NCBI RefSeq assembly: GCF_900188485.1
Contig: NZ_FZPH01000010.1
Location: 208,624 to 272,623, forward strand
Direction: 5' to 3'
DNA from: Asanoa hainanensis
GTDB taxonomy: Bacteria; Actinomycetota; Actinomycetes; Mycobacteriales; Micromonosporaceae
Length of the DNA: 64,000 nt
This document shows positions 28,529-35,898 of this stretch, piece after piece (position 1 is the stretch's first letter; every line of letters begins with the position of its first letter). A program made the position numbers and the translations under genes. The notes under the pieces were generated by a model, which saw only the letters and a list, made by a program, of their open reading frames with translations, was not told the origin of the DNA and did no database searches.

Positions 28529-30154
28529 CTACGGGTTTCGGCTCAACTTTCCGCGTACGCGGCGGGTGGCTTCGGCGGCGTAGCGGCGGAACACGAACCG
28601 CGTCGCGGTCGCCAGCGAGCGGGCGCCGCCGACCGGAATCGTGTCGACTCCGAAGAAGCTGACCCGGCGGCCGAGGGTCGGTCGGGCCACCAGGCGCGGC
28701 CCGGGCGACACCAGCTCTTCCTGCTGCCACTCGGCGAGGTTGGCGACGGCGAAGTCGCGCCCGCTGACCCAGCGCTCGCCGAACACCGACAGCACGGCCT
28801 TCTCCCAGGACTCGTCGGCCCGCTTGACCCGGGCGGCGCGGCGCAGCGCCGCGGTGCGCCACAGGGCCACGGTGTGGTCCTTCGAGCCGGACTTGGGCGG
28901 CAGCACCCGGACCAGGCCGACCCGCCACTGGTTGCAGACGCTGACCAGCCGGCGGACGGTGTTGGCGTCGACGCCGGTGGTGACCGGCACCTGGAGCAGG
29001 TACGGCGACGGGTAGACGTCTTCGGGCGCCGACGAGACCAGCGCGACCCGCGGCTCGTGTCGGTAGGTCGCCTCCACCAGGCGCAGGTCGAGCTGCGGGT
29101 CGGCCAGCACCGACCTGCGCCCTTCGCCGATCGAGGCCCAGTCGGCGACCAGCATCACCCGCAGGTCGGTGAGGTCGCTCATCAGCAGCAGGTCGACGCA
29201 GGTGCGGATCTGCTCGAAGCTGCCCTCGGCCCGCACGACCGCGGTGACCAGCGGCACCTTCCAGGTGCGGTTGCCGGGCGGGCGCAGCCAGCGCGGCTGC
29301 GGCATCAGGTCGGCCAGGAACGGCCAGTTGTAGCGGCGCAGCGCGTCGCCCCGCTGCATCATGTTGGTCGGGCCCATGTGCCAGCTGCCGGCCTTCGGCT
29401 CCGGCACGTAGGCCGCGCCGGCCTGGGTCAGCCGGAAGCCGAACTCGGTGTCCTCGCCGAGGCGCAGGTTGGTGTCGAGCCCGCCGCTCTCCTCGTAGAG
29501 CCGCCGGGTCAGCGCCGCGGTCGCGCCGACGTGCGCGCGGAAGTTGAGGTGGTCGCCCTTCCGGAGCTGGTCGGTCTTCTCGATGATCTCTTCGACGTAG
29601 TCGTGCGGCTCGGTGTCGTCCAGCGCGAAGAGCGTGTCGATCGTGCCGGCGGCGCAGCGCTCCGCGACCTCTTCCGGCGTCGACCAGGCGGTGACGAACC
29701 GCTTGTAGCCGAGCGTGACCACGTCGTCGCTGAGGTGGTGCCAGCGGACCTGGGCCTCGACGTGCTCGGGGAAGACGACCATGTCGGCGTCGAGCCAGTG
29801 GATGATCTCGCCGGTGCTGTTGGTGGCCCCGACGTGCAGCGCGTTGGCGCGCCCCCAGCCACTGGAATGGTCGCCGACCCGGACGATCCGGCAGTTGGCC
29901 GGGCGGATCTTGGGCAGCTCCAGCGGCGGCTCGCTGGTGTCGTCGGCGATCACGACTTCCAGCAGGTCGGCCGGGTAGGTCTGGTGTGCCAGCGCCGCCA
30001 GGGTCAGGTTGAGCGACTCCTGGCAGTTGTAGGCCGGGATGACCACGGAAACAGTGCGGGTGGGCGTCCAGGCCCCGATTTCCGGCGGCTGCAGAACGCT
30101 CCAGTCGTTGCGGAAGATCCGGACCGGCTCGTTTGCGTCGTTCGGGGTTGGCAC
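28529..30154 (-). CDS. GT2 glycosyltransferase
   Basis: 541 residues on the strand opposite to the exporter operon. Residues ~33-270 are a GT2 domain (VSVVIPAYNCQESLNLTLAAL, WLDADMVVFPEH with the DxD, GEDTEFGFRL as the ED-type catalytic motif). The C-terminal half (from ~280) is a second alpha/beta region containing VLLPPKSGSKDH-like loops and a basic tail, function unknown. It converges on the preceding gene (24-bp gap with a weak GCCGC/GCGGC hairpin) and is divergent from the next GT gene over 99 bp. Confidence 0.85.
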   Translation of the reverse strand: MPTPNDANEPVRIFRNDWSVLQPPEIGAWTPTRTVSVVIPAYNCQESLNLTLAALAHQTYPADLLEVVIADDTSEPPLELPKIRPANCRIVRVGDHSSGWGRANALHVGATNSTGEIIHWLDADMVVFPEHVEAQVRWHHLSDDVVTLGYKRFVTAWSTPEEVAERCAAGTIDTLFALDDTEPHDYVEEIIEKTDQLRKGDHLNFRAHVGATAALTRRLYEESGGLDTNLRLGEDTEFGFRLTQAGAAYVPEPKAGSWHMGPTNMMQRGDALRRYNWPFLADLMPQPRWLRPPGNRTWKVPLVTAVVRAEGSFEQIRTCVDLLLMSDLTDLRVMLVADWASIGEGRRSVLADPQLDLRLVEATYRHEPRVALVSSAPEDVYPSPYLLQVPVTTGVDANTVRRLVSVCNQWRVGLVRVLPPKSGSKDHTVALWRTAALRRAARVKRADESWEKAVLSVFGERWVSGRDFAVANLAEWQQEELVSPGPRLVARPTLGRRVSFFGVDTIPVGGARSLATATRFVFRRYAAEATRRVRGKLSRNP

Positions 30155-30253
30155 GGTCGTGAGTGTATCTAGCCAAAATCAGCGCCGCCTGGACGCTACG
30201 TTAATTGTGCCGGTTGACGGGGGGTTGCCGGCTCGAAACGACGGGAGCGTCGC

Positions 30254-32125
30254 GTGGCGGCGGACCATCGACACCGGTGGCGGATCTATGCGGGGCCACG
30301 CGCGACACGTACCCGCAGGTGGCCGGCCTCGATGTGGCGCGCGAGGCTCAGCGTGATCGAGTCGCCGGACAGCCCGGCCCCGTTCCTGGGCGCTGGCACG
30401 TCGATCAACTCGATGTGCGTGTCCGCCGCCTCGCTCGCCGACCTGCGCGTTCTGCTCGACCATCCGGCCGGCGGCACCATGGTCCGCGCGCTGACCGTCT
30501 TCGTCGAGCGGTGGCAGAACCCCGAGGGCACCTGGTCGGGCCGGCTCGGCGCGCTGCCGCACCTGCTCTCGCACCGCATCCGGCTGCCCGCCGCCGGCCC
30601 GGGCCGGGCCGGGGTCGCCCTGGAGGTGCGCCGGCCGGCGCCGCTGCGCCAACTGATCATGGCCGTGCTGCCCGTGTTCACCTCGGTCCGGCCACTGCCC
30701 CGGGCGGTCAGCGCCGACATCACCGTGCAGGACGTCGCGCCGCCCTGGGTGGGCTCGACGGCCAACGTCGCAGTGGTCAGCGGGACGCTGCCGACCGACG
30801 ACGACATCCGCCCGCACGACCTGGTGCTCAGCTCGGACGGCACGCCGCTGCCACCTGACGGGGCTTCGACGGCGCAGGAGCTGCTCTTTGGCGGGGTGAT
30901 CCAGGCGGGCACGGCCGGCGTCGGCGGCACGGTGCTGGTCGACGTCGAGCATTCGGCCTGCATCGGCCGCTACGGGCCGTTCGGGCCGGCCACGCCGGTG
31001 GCCGGCCTCGTCTTCGCCGGCGACGACTGGCGGATCGACGGGCCCGACGGGCCGCTGGTGTCCGGCCGGACCGACGGCCAGCGACTCGCGCCCGAGGAGA
31101 TCGCGGCGCTGGCCAAGATCGGCGTGGTGCGCTGCGCTTCGGTGCCGTGCATTTACCCGGCAGGGGAGGCGGCCGTGCTGGTCCGGCTGGCGGCGGCCGG
31201 GGTCCTCGTGCACGCGCCGGACCTGCGCCCGCCCGTCGCCGCCCACCTCGCCGACGAGCTTCGTCCGCTGGTCGTCGGGGAACTGCCGACGGACGACCTC
31301 GAATGGGAGGTACGGGCGGTCCGCCAGCGCCGCGCCGCACTGCGCCAGCACGCCACCGCTTTCGCGCTGCCCCGCCTGGCCCGCGACACCTTCCCGGCGC
31401 TGGTGGCCCCGCCGTCGGTCAGCGTCCTGCTGGTCACCCGGCGGTTGGAGCACGTCGCGTCGACGGTCGCGGCGATCGAACGGCAGACGTATCCGGACCT
31501 GGAGATCGTGCTCTGCCTGCACGGGGCGCACCCGTCGGCCGAGCTGCTCGGGCAGGTGGCCCGGTGCAGCCGCCCGGTCGAGCTGGTGGCCATCGGCCCC
31601 GAGCAGCGGTTCGGCTTCGGCGAGGCGATCGGCCGGGCCACCGCCCGCGCCCGCGGTAGCCTGATCACCAAGTTCGACGACGACGACAACTACGGCCCGG
31701 AGCACGTCTGGGACCTGGTGCTGGCCCGGTTGGTCTCCGGCGCCACGCTGGTCGGCAAGGCCGCGGAGTTCGTACACCTGCATGCCCTGGACACCACGGT
31801 CCGCCGGCAGAACGGCCGGGCCGAGCACTACGCGGGCGTGGTGGCCGGCGGGACGATGCTGATCAGCCGCGGCGACCTGGAGGAGGTCGGCGGCTGGCGG
31901 CCGGTGCCGCGGTCGATCGACCGTGGACTGATCTCACGAGTGACCCGTTCGGGCGGCCTGGTCTATCGGACGCATCCGCTGGGCTACATCTACCACCGCC
32001 GGGCGGCCGGGCACACCTGGGACCCGGGGCTCGAATATTTCCTGCGAGACAACGGGCCACAATGGCCGGGGCTGCCCCGGCACAGCGAGTTCGGCACGGG
32101 CGTAGCGGAGCTTCCGTTGGGGTAA
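30254..32125 (+). CDS. Glycosyltransferase with ~380-residue unassigned N-terminus and C-terminal GT2 domain
   Basis: 623 residues. The GT2 domain is at the C-terminus (residues ~383-600): PSVSVLLVTRRLEHVASTV, ERQTYPDLEIVLCLHG, and an acidic KFDDDDNYGPEH motif as metal-binding site; GGTMLISRGDLEEVGGW is a typical later block. The first ~380 residues belong to no family that I recognise, with scattered beta-rich segments and a PCIYPAGEA turn. GTG 30254 has GGGAG 6 bases upstream. Adjacent to the lipid-kinase-like gene in the same direction. Confidence 0.78.
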   Translation: MAADHRHRWRIYAGPRATRTRRWPASMWRARLSVIESPDSPAPFLGAGTSINSMCVSAASLADLRVLLDHPAGGTMVRALTVFVERWQNPEGTWSGRLGALPHLLSHRIRLPAAGPGRAGVALEVRRPAPLRQLIMAVLPVFTSVRPLPRAVSADITVQDVAPPWVGSTANVAVVSGTLPTDDDIRPHDLVLSSDGTPLPPDGASTAQELLFGGVIQAGTAGVGGTVLVDVEHSACIGRYGPFGPATPVAGLVFAGDDWRIDGPDGPLVSGRTDGQRLAPEEIAALAKIGVVRCASVPCIYPAGEAAVLVRLAAAGVLVHAPDLRPPVAAHLADELRPLVVGELPTDDLEWEVRAVRQRRAALRQHATAFALPRLARDTFPALVAPPSVSVLLVTRRLEHVASTVAAIERQTYPDLEIVLCLHGAHPSAELLGQVARCSRPVELVAIGPEQRFGFGEAIGRATARARGSLITKFDDDDNYGPEHVWDLVLARLVSGATLVGKAAEFVHLHALDTTVRRQNGRAEHYAGVVAGGTMLISRGDLEEVGGWRPVPRSIDRGLISRVTRSGGLVYRTHPLGYIYHRRAAGHTWDPGLEYFLRDNGPQWPGLPRHSEFGTGVAELPLG

Positions 32126-32134
32126 TTGGCGGCC

Positions 32135-33037
32135 ATGGATTCCAAGGTCGCGGTGGTGGCACACAAGCGGAAGAGCCTCGACGGCGGGCTGCCGGAGCTC
32201 CGCCGCCGGCTCGCGGACGCGGGGGTGGTCGACCCGCTCTGGTACGAGGTGCCCAAGAGCCGAAAGGCACCCAAGCGGGTACGCCAGGCGCTGTCCGCCG
32301 GCGCCGAGCTCATCTTCGTCTGGGGTGGCGACGGCATGGTGCAGCGGACCGTCGACGCCCTGGCCAGTGCGGGCGCGTCGGACGTGCCGCTGGCCATCGT
32401 GCCGGCCGGCACCGCCAACCTGCTGGCGACCAACCTGGACATTCCCGAGGACCTGGCGGCGGCGGTCGAGATCGGCCTGCACGGCCGACGCCGGGCGTTC
32501 GACCTCGGCCGCATCAACGGAGAGCACTTCGCGGTGATGGCCGGCGCGGGCTTCGACGGTGAGCTGATCCGGGACGCCGACGGGGGCCTCAAGGACAAGC
32601 TGGGCCGAGTCGCGTACGCGTGGACGGGCGTCCGCCACGTCCGCGACGGCGCGGTGCCGATGACCGTGACGGTAGACGGCTCGCCCTGGTACAGCGGCGC
32701 GGCCAGCTGCGTGCTGTTCGGCAACGTCGGCACGATCACCGGCGGCATCCGCGCGTTCGACGACGCCAGCCCGCACGACGGCCGGCTGGAGGTCGGCGTA
32801 GCCACTGCCGAGGGAGCCCTCGAATGGGCGCGCACCCTGGGCCGGATGGCCACCGGGCGCTCGGAAGGCTCCCCATTCATCAAGATCACAGCAGGCCGCA
32901 AGGTACGGGTGAAGCTGGCCGACCCACTCGTCTACGAACTCGACGGCGGCGCCCGGGGGACCGCCGGCAAGCTCAAGGCCCGCGCGGTCCCGGCCGCGGT
33001 CACGCTGTGCCTCCCAGCCGAAGGCGCGCCGGGTTAG
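32135..33037 (+). CDS. Diacylglycerol/sphingosine kinase family protein
   Basis: About 300 residues, DAGK catalytic fold. The nucleotide-binding motif is VWGGDGMVQRTVDAL near residue 66 (the family usually has GGDGT, here GGDGM), followed by VPAGTANLLATNLDIP and AGAGFDGELIRDADG. It would phosphorylate a lipid alcohol such as diacylglycerol or a polyprenol. ATG 32135 preferred over TTG 32126. Position at the end of the surface-polymer locus suggests lipid-carrier or anchor recycling, which is inference. A strong hairpin starts within its stop codon. Confidence 0.85.
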   Translation: MDSKVAVVAHKRKSLDGGLPELRRRLADAGVVDPLWYEVPKSRKAPKRVRQALSAGAELIFVWGGDGMVQRTVDALASAGASDVPLAIVPAGTANLLATNLDIPEDLAAAVEIGLHGRRRAFDLGRINGEHFAVMAGAGFDGELIRDADGGLKDKLGRVAYAWTGVRHVRDGAVPMTVTVDGSPWYSGAASCVLFGNVGTITGGIRAFDDASPHDGRLEVGVATAEGALEWARTLGRMATGRSEGSPFIKITAGRKVRVKLADPLVYELDGGARGTAGKLKARAVPAAVTLCLPAEGAPG

Positions 33038-33075
33038 TAAGCGCTCACCACCCGCAGGGTGAGTGAGCGCTTACT
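33036..33075. terminator. Bidirectional hairpin between the lipid kinase gene and the EgtA-like gene
   Basis: AGTAAGCGCTCAC (33036-33048) and GTGAGCGCTTACT (33063-33075) are perfect 13-bp arms; inside, CACCC/GGGTG adds five pairs around a GCA loop, with one bulged A. It begins within the TAG stop at 33035-33037 and lies 13 bp from the convergent stop at 33089, so it can serve both genes. Confidence 0.75.
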
Positions 33076-33088
33076 GCCGGCAGGAGAA

Positions 33089-34330
33089 TCAGCCCAGGGC
33101 GGGCTCGGTGAAGGCGGCCGGCGGCACCGGATCGTCGGCCGGGCAAGCGCCGCGAGCCACGTACCGTTCGATGAACGTCTCCACCGCCCCCCGGATCTGC
33201 TTGCCCGCGCCCGCCCGGTCGAGGGCCGCCGCGGCGGCCTCGAAGCAGGACAGGGCCGCCGTGGCCAGTTGTGGGTCGGACAGCCCCGTGCGCGCGGCTG
33301 CCAGCCAGTCACGGTGCCGCCGGAGCGGCGAGCGCAGGTGCTCCGTGGCCGCCGCGGCGGCATCGGCGGCGATCGGGTCGTCGAGCAGCGCCGTCACCAC
33401 CGCGAGCGGCACCACCCAGCCGTCGCCCGGCTGCTGGTCGATCATGCGGAACTCGAGATAGCCCCGAGGTCGGATCGGCGGCACCAGGGTGCCGAGGTGC
33501 CGCTCCAGGTCGTCCAGCGTGACCGGCCGTGGCCCGTGGCCGCGCAGCCACGACCGCATGGTCAGGCCGGTGGGCACCGACCAGGGCGTCGGCTCCGGCT
33601 CGGCGATCATCGCCACCTTGGCCCGCAGCGCGTAATGGGCCCAGTCGACGCGGGGCTCTCCGGTGCGTCGCGGTGCGCGGGTCCGCGTGGCATCCGTGGC
33701 GAACCGCAAGGCCTGCCGGTAGGACACCCAGCGGGTGCCGCGGACGACCCGGGGTGAGTTGGCGAACGCCGCGAGCAGCACCGGGCCGATCGCGTCGGCC
33801 AGCCACCAGCGCATCCGGTAGCCGGCCCAGCCGTCGGACTCGTCTCCCGAGTCCAGGCAGACCTGCACCGAGGCGGAGTTGCACATGACCGCCAAGCCCT
33901 TGCCGCCCGAGCGACCGTGGTATTCGGCGAGTGCCACATAGCGCGGGTGCGTGGTGATCAGCTCGGGTGTCCGGTGCGCGTCCAGGCCGGTGCCGTCCAG
34001 CTGGAGGCCGTCGGCGGACAGTGCGGCGCGCGTCTGGGCCAGGTCGGTTCGCGTCCGCTCGACGCAGTCCCGCAGGGACGCGCCGACCGCGGACGAGATC
34101 TCCAGCTGCCCTCCGGGCTCGATGGTGATCTGCCCGCCACCCGGCAGCGGCGCCAGGCCGGCGGTCGCGGCGGTGACCCGGGCGATCGACGGGCGCGTCA
34201 ACGGCGCGCGCGGATCACGCACGGGGTATTCCAGCTCGACGCCGACCCGCCCGATCGGGCCGACCCGAAATCCCGCGGCCGCGACGTAGGTCTCGGCCGC
34301 GCGCTCCGTGAGGACGGCGATGTCGTCCAC
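33089..34330 (-). CDS. egtA: Glutamate-cysteine ligase family protein (EgtA-like)
   Basis: 413-residue GCS2-type ATP-grasp-like ligase. Features fit EgtA, which makes gamma-glutamylcysteine for ergothioneine: GRVGVELEYPVRDP near the N-terminus, QITIEPGGQLEISS near residue 84, CNSASVQVCLDSG, and IRPRGYLEFRMIDQQPGDGW near residue 290. GTG 34328-34330 is chosen for its GGAGG site; the longer frame lacks support. No egtB, egtC, egtD or egtE is nearby, so the symbol is tentative; other gamma-glutamyl ligases are possible. Confidence 0.72.
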   Translation of the reverse strand: MDDIAVLTERAAETYVAAAGFRVGPIGRVGVELEYPVRDPRAPLTRPSIARVTAATAGLAPLPGGGQITIEPGGQLEISSAVGASLRDCVERTRTDLAQTRAALSADGLQLDGTGLDAHRTPELITTHPRYVALAEYHGRSGGKGLAVMCNSASVQVCLDSGDESDGWAGYRMRWWLADAIGPVLLAAFANSPRVVRGTRWVSYRQALRFATDATRTRAPRRTGEPRVDWAHYALRAKVAMIAEPEPTPWSVPTGLTMRSWLRGHGPRPVTLDDLERHLGTLVPPIRPRGYLEFRMIDQQPGDGWVVPLAVVTALLDDPIAADAAAAATEHLRSPLRRHRDWLAAARTGLSDPQLATAALSCFEAAAAALDRAGAGKQIRGAVETFIERYVARGACPADDPVPPAAFTEPALG

Positions 34331-34711
34331 GGCGCCTCCGTTGAAGTGCGGTTGTCCGCGCGCCGTCGGCCGAAGCTCCCGGGGGCGCGGTTTTGGGTGG
34401 GGTGGTCTGCCGCCCGGGAAGCCGGTCGGGGTGACTCCATTAGCGGTCTCGTGGGCCGGCTTGTCCAGCGAAACCGGCCAACTCGAAATGAACACCCGAT
34501 TGACCACACGTTCGGCTGACATGCGCCAACGGAGCCGGTTCTTTCACGTTTTTCCGTGCGCTTTCTTAAGCACTCCTTACGTCACCGAAAGTCGTTGGTA
34601 CGTAACGCATTTCGGCCCTAAGTAAGAGGCATCCGATCCTTGCGGAGAATAGGTCGGGATCGGTTAAGCTGACTGCGGCTTCCGCCGGATCATCCCCCCG
34701 GTGACACCGGC
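34331..34711. other. Intergenic leader/promoter stretch between the EgtA-like gene and the riboswitch
   Basis: About 380 bp with no gene. It must contain the minus-strand promoter of the ligase gene and the promoter of the riboswitch RNA. Visible structures: CCGATCC/GGATCGG 7-bp arms around 34637-34668, and CCGGTG-A-CACCGG at 34698-34710 just before the aptamer. No convincing -35/-10 pair was assigned. Confidence 0.5.
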
Positions 34712-34829
34712 GCCGCTGCTGCCTAATCGCCGAGAGGCGAGCCGGGGACCCGTGTTCCATGGGGTGAGTCCGCGAAAGCGGTAGGGGTTGTTCCGTCCCG
34801 AACCCGTCAGCTAACCCGGTAGGCGGCCC
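34712..34829 (+). ncRNA. c-di-AMP riboswitch (ydaO/yuaA type)
   Basis: The conserved blocks of the ydaO-yuaA aptamer occur in order: a GCCTAATC start block (34721-34728), GAGCCGGGGACCC, GGGGTGAGTC, a small CGCGAAAGCG hairpin arm, GTAGGGG, then CCCGAACCCGTCAGCTAACC and the closing TAGGC (34820-34824). This aptamer binds cyclic di-AMP and typically controls cell-wall hydrolase and resuscitation-factor genes in actinobacteria, matching the secreted wall-related protein downstream. A 7-bp hairpin at 34817-34834 overlaps the P1 closing strand and ends next to the ribosome binding site. Boundaries are approximate. Confidence 0.88.
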
Positions 34830-34845
34830 TACCGAAGGAACGTGA

Positions 34846-35898
34846 ATGACGCGCAAAGGACGTCCGCGCGCTGTCGCTCGGCGCGCCACCCTGGTCGGGA
34901 CCGTGACACTGCTGATGGGGCTCGCGCTCGCCCCGGCCGCTGTCGCGGCGCCCAACCCGACCCCCACCCCAGCCGCGCCCGTCGAGGGCGGAAAGAACGT
35001 CAAGCTGGACGACTTGATCGAGCGGACGAGCAGGGCCTTCGTCGAGGCCAAGAACGCCGTCGCCGACTCGCGCAAGAAGCAGGACAACCTCAACAAGGAG
35101 ATCGTAAGGCTAGAGGTGCGGCGGGCGGCACTGGCGCCGCAGGCCGTCGAGATCGCCCGGCACAACTACATGAACGGCCGGATCGGTCCCGCCCTGATGC
35201 TGCTGAACGCCCGCACGCAGAACGACTTCCTGGACCGGGCCGAGCAACTCGAGCGGTTGTCGGAATATGACAACGAGCGACTCGCCGAGCTTGCCGCGAC
35301 GCAGCAGCAGGCCCAGGCCGCCAAGAGCCAGCTTGACCTCGAGGTCAAGCGCGAAGCCGCTCAGCTCGCCGTGATGAGCAAGCAGAAGAGCGACGTCGAC
35401 AAGGCGTTCAAGCTGGCCGGCGGCAAGACGGTCAACGGAAACGTGTACGCCAACCAGCCGGTCGCCCGGCAGTCGCCGCGTGGTGCGGACGGCGGGTTCC
35501 CGGGTCAGTCGTGCAGTGTGGACGATCCGACCACCGACGGGTGCATCACCCCGCGGATGCTGTTCGCGCTCAAGGAGACCCAGCGCCTGGGCTTCAAGCG
35601 GTTCGTGTCGTGCCACCGGAACGGCGGCCCCTTCGAGCATCCGAAGGGGCGCGCCTGCGACTTCTCGGTGTTCAAGACCAACGACTTCGGCAGCGGTGAC
35701 GCCCAGGGCGACGCCCGGTTCTACGGCAACAACCTGGCGGCGTTCCTCGTGAAGAATGCCGACAAGCTCGGCATTCTCTACGTCATCTGGTACCGCCAGG
35801 TGTGGCTACCGTCCACGGGCAACTGGAAGCCCTACAGCGGTGTGGGCGGCGACCCGTCCAGCGACCACACCAACCACGTGCACCTATCGATCCTCTGA
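34846..35898 (+). CDS. Secreted coiled-coil protein with peptidase-like C-terminal domain
   Basis: 350 residues. Signal peptide at 1-35 (basic start, LMGLALAPAAVA, cleavage near AVAA-P). Residues ~48-190 form a long coiled coil like those of RipA/PcsB-type wall hydrolase partners. The C-terminal ~130 residues (from CSVDDPTTDGCITPRM) contain HPKGRACDFSVF and [13 protein letters not shown], His/Asp arrangements resembling M15/VanY-type metallopeptidases; I recall it as the ARB_07466-like domain. Likely acts on peptidoglycan outside the cell. Expression appears to be controlled by the upstream c-di-AMP riboswitch; AAGGAA is 5 bases before the ATG. Its end overlaps the convergent GH65 gene by 15 bp. 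Confidence 0.85.
   Translation: MTRKGRPRAVARRATLVGTVTLLMGLALAPAAVAAPNPTPTPAAPVEGGKNVKLDDLIERTSRAFVEAKNAVADSRKKQDNLNKEIVRLEVRRAALAPQAVEIARHNYMNGRIGPALMLLNARTQNDFLDRAEQLERLSEYDNERLAELAATQQQAQAAKSQLDLEVKREAAQLAVMSKQKSDVDKAFKLAGGKTVNGNVYANQPVARQSPRGADGGFPGQSCSVDDPTTDGCITPRMLFALKETQRLGFKRFVSCHRNGGPFEHPKGRACDFSVFKTNDFGSGDAQGDARFYGNNLAAFLVKNADKLGILYVIWYRQVWLPSTGNWKPYSGVGGDPSSDHTNHVHLSIL

Noticed and set aside
21227-33037. Horizontally acquired island with mobile genes
   Set aside because: No integrase, transposase, tRNA or attachment repeat flanks it, and base composition looks like the surroundings.
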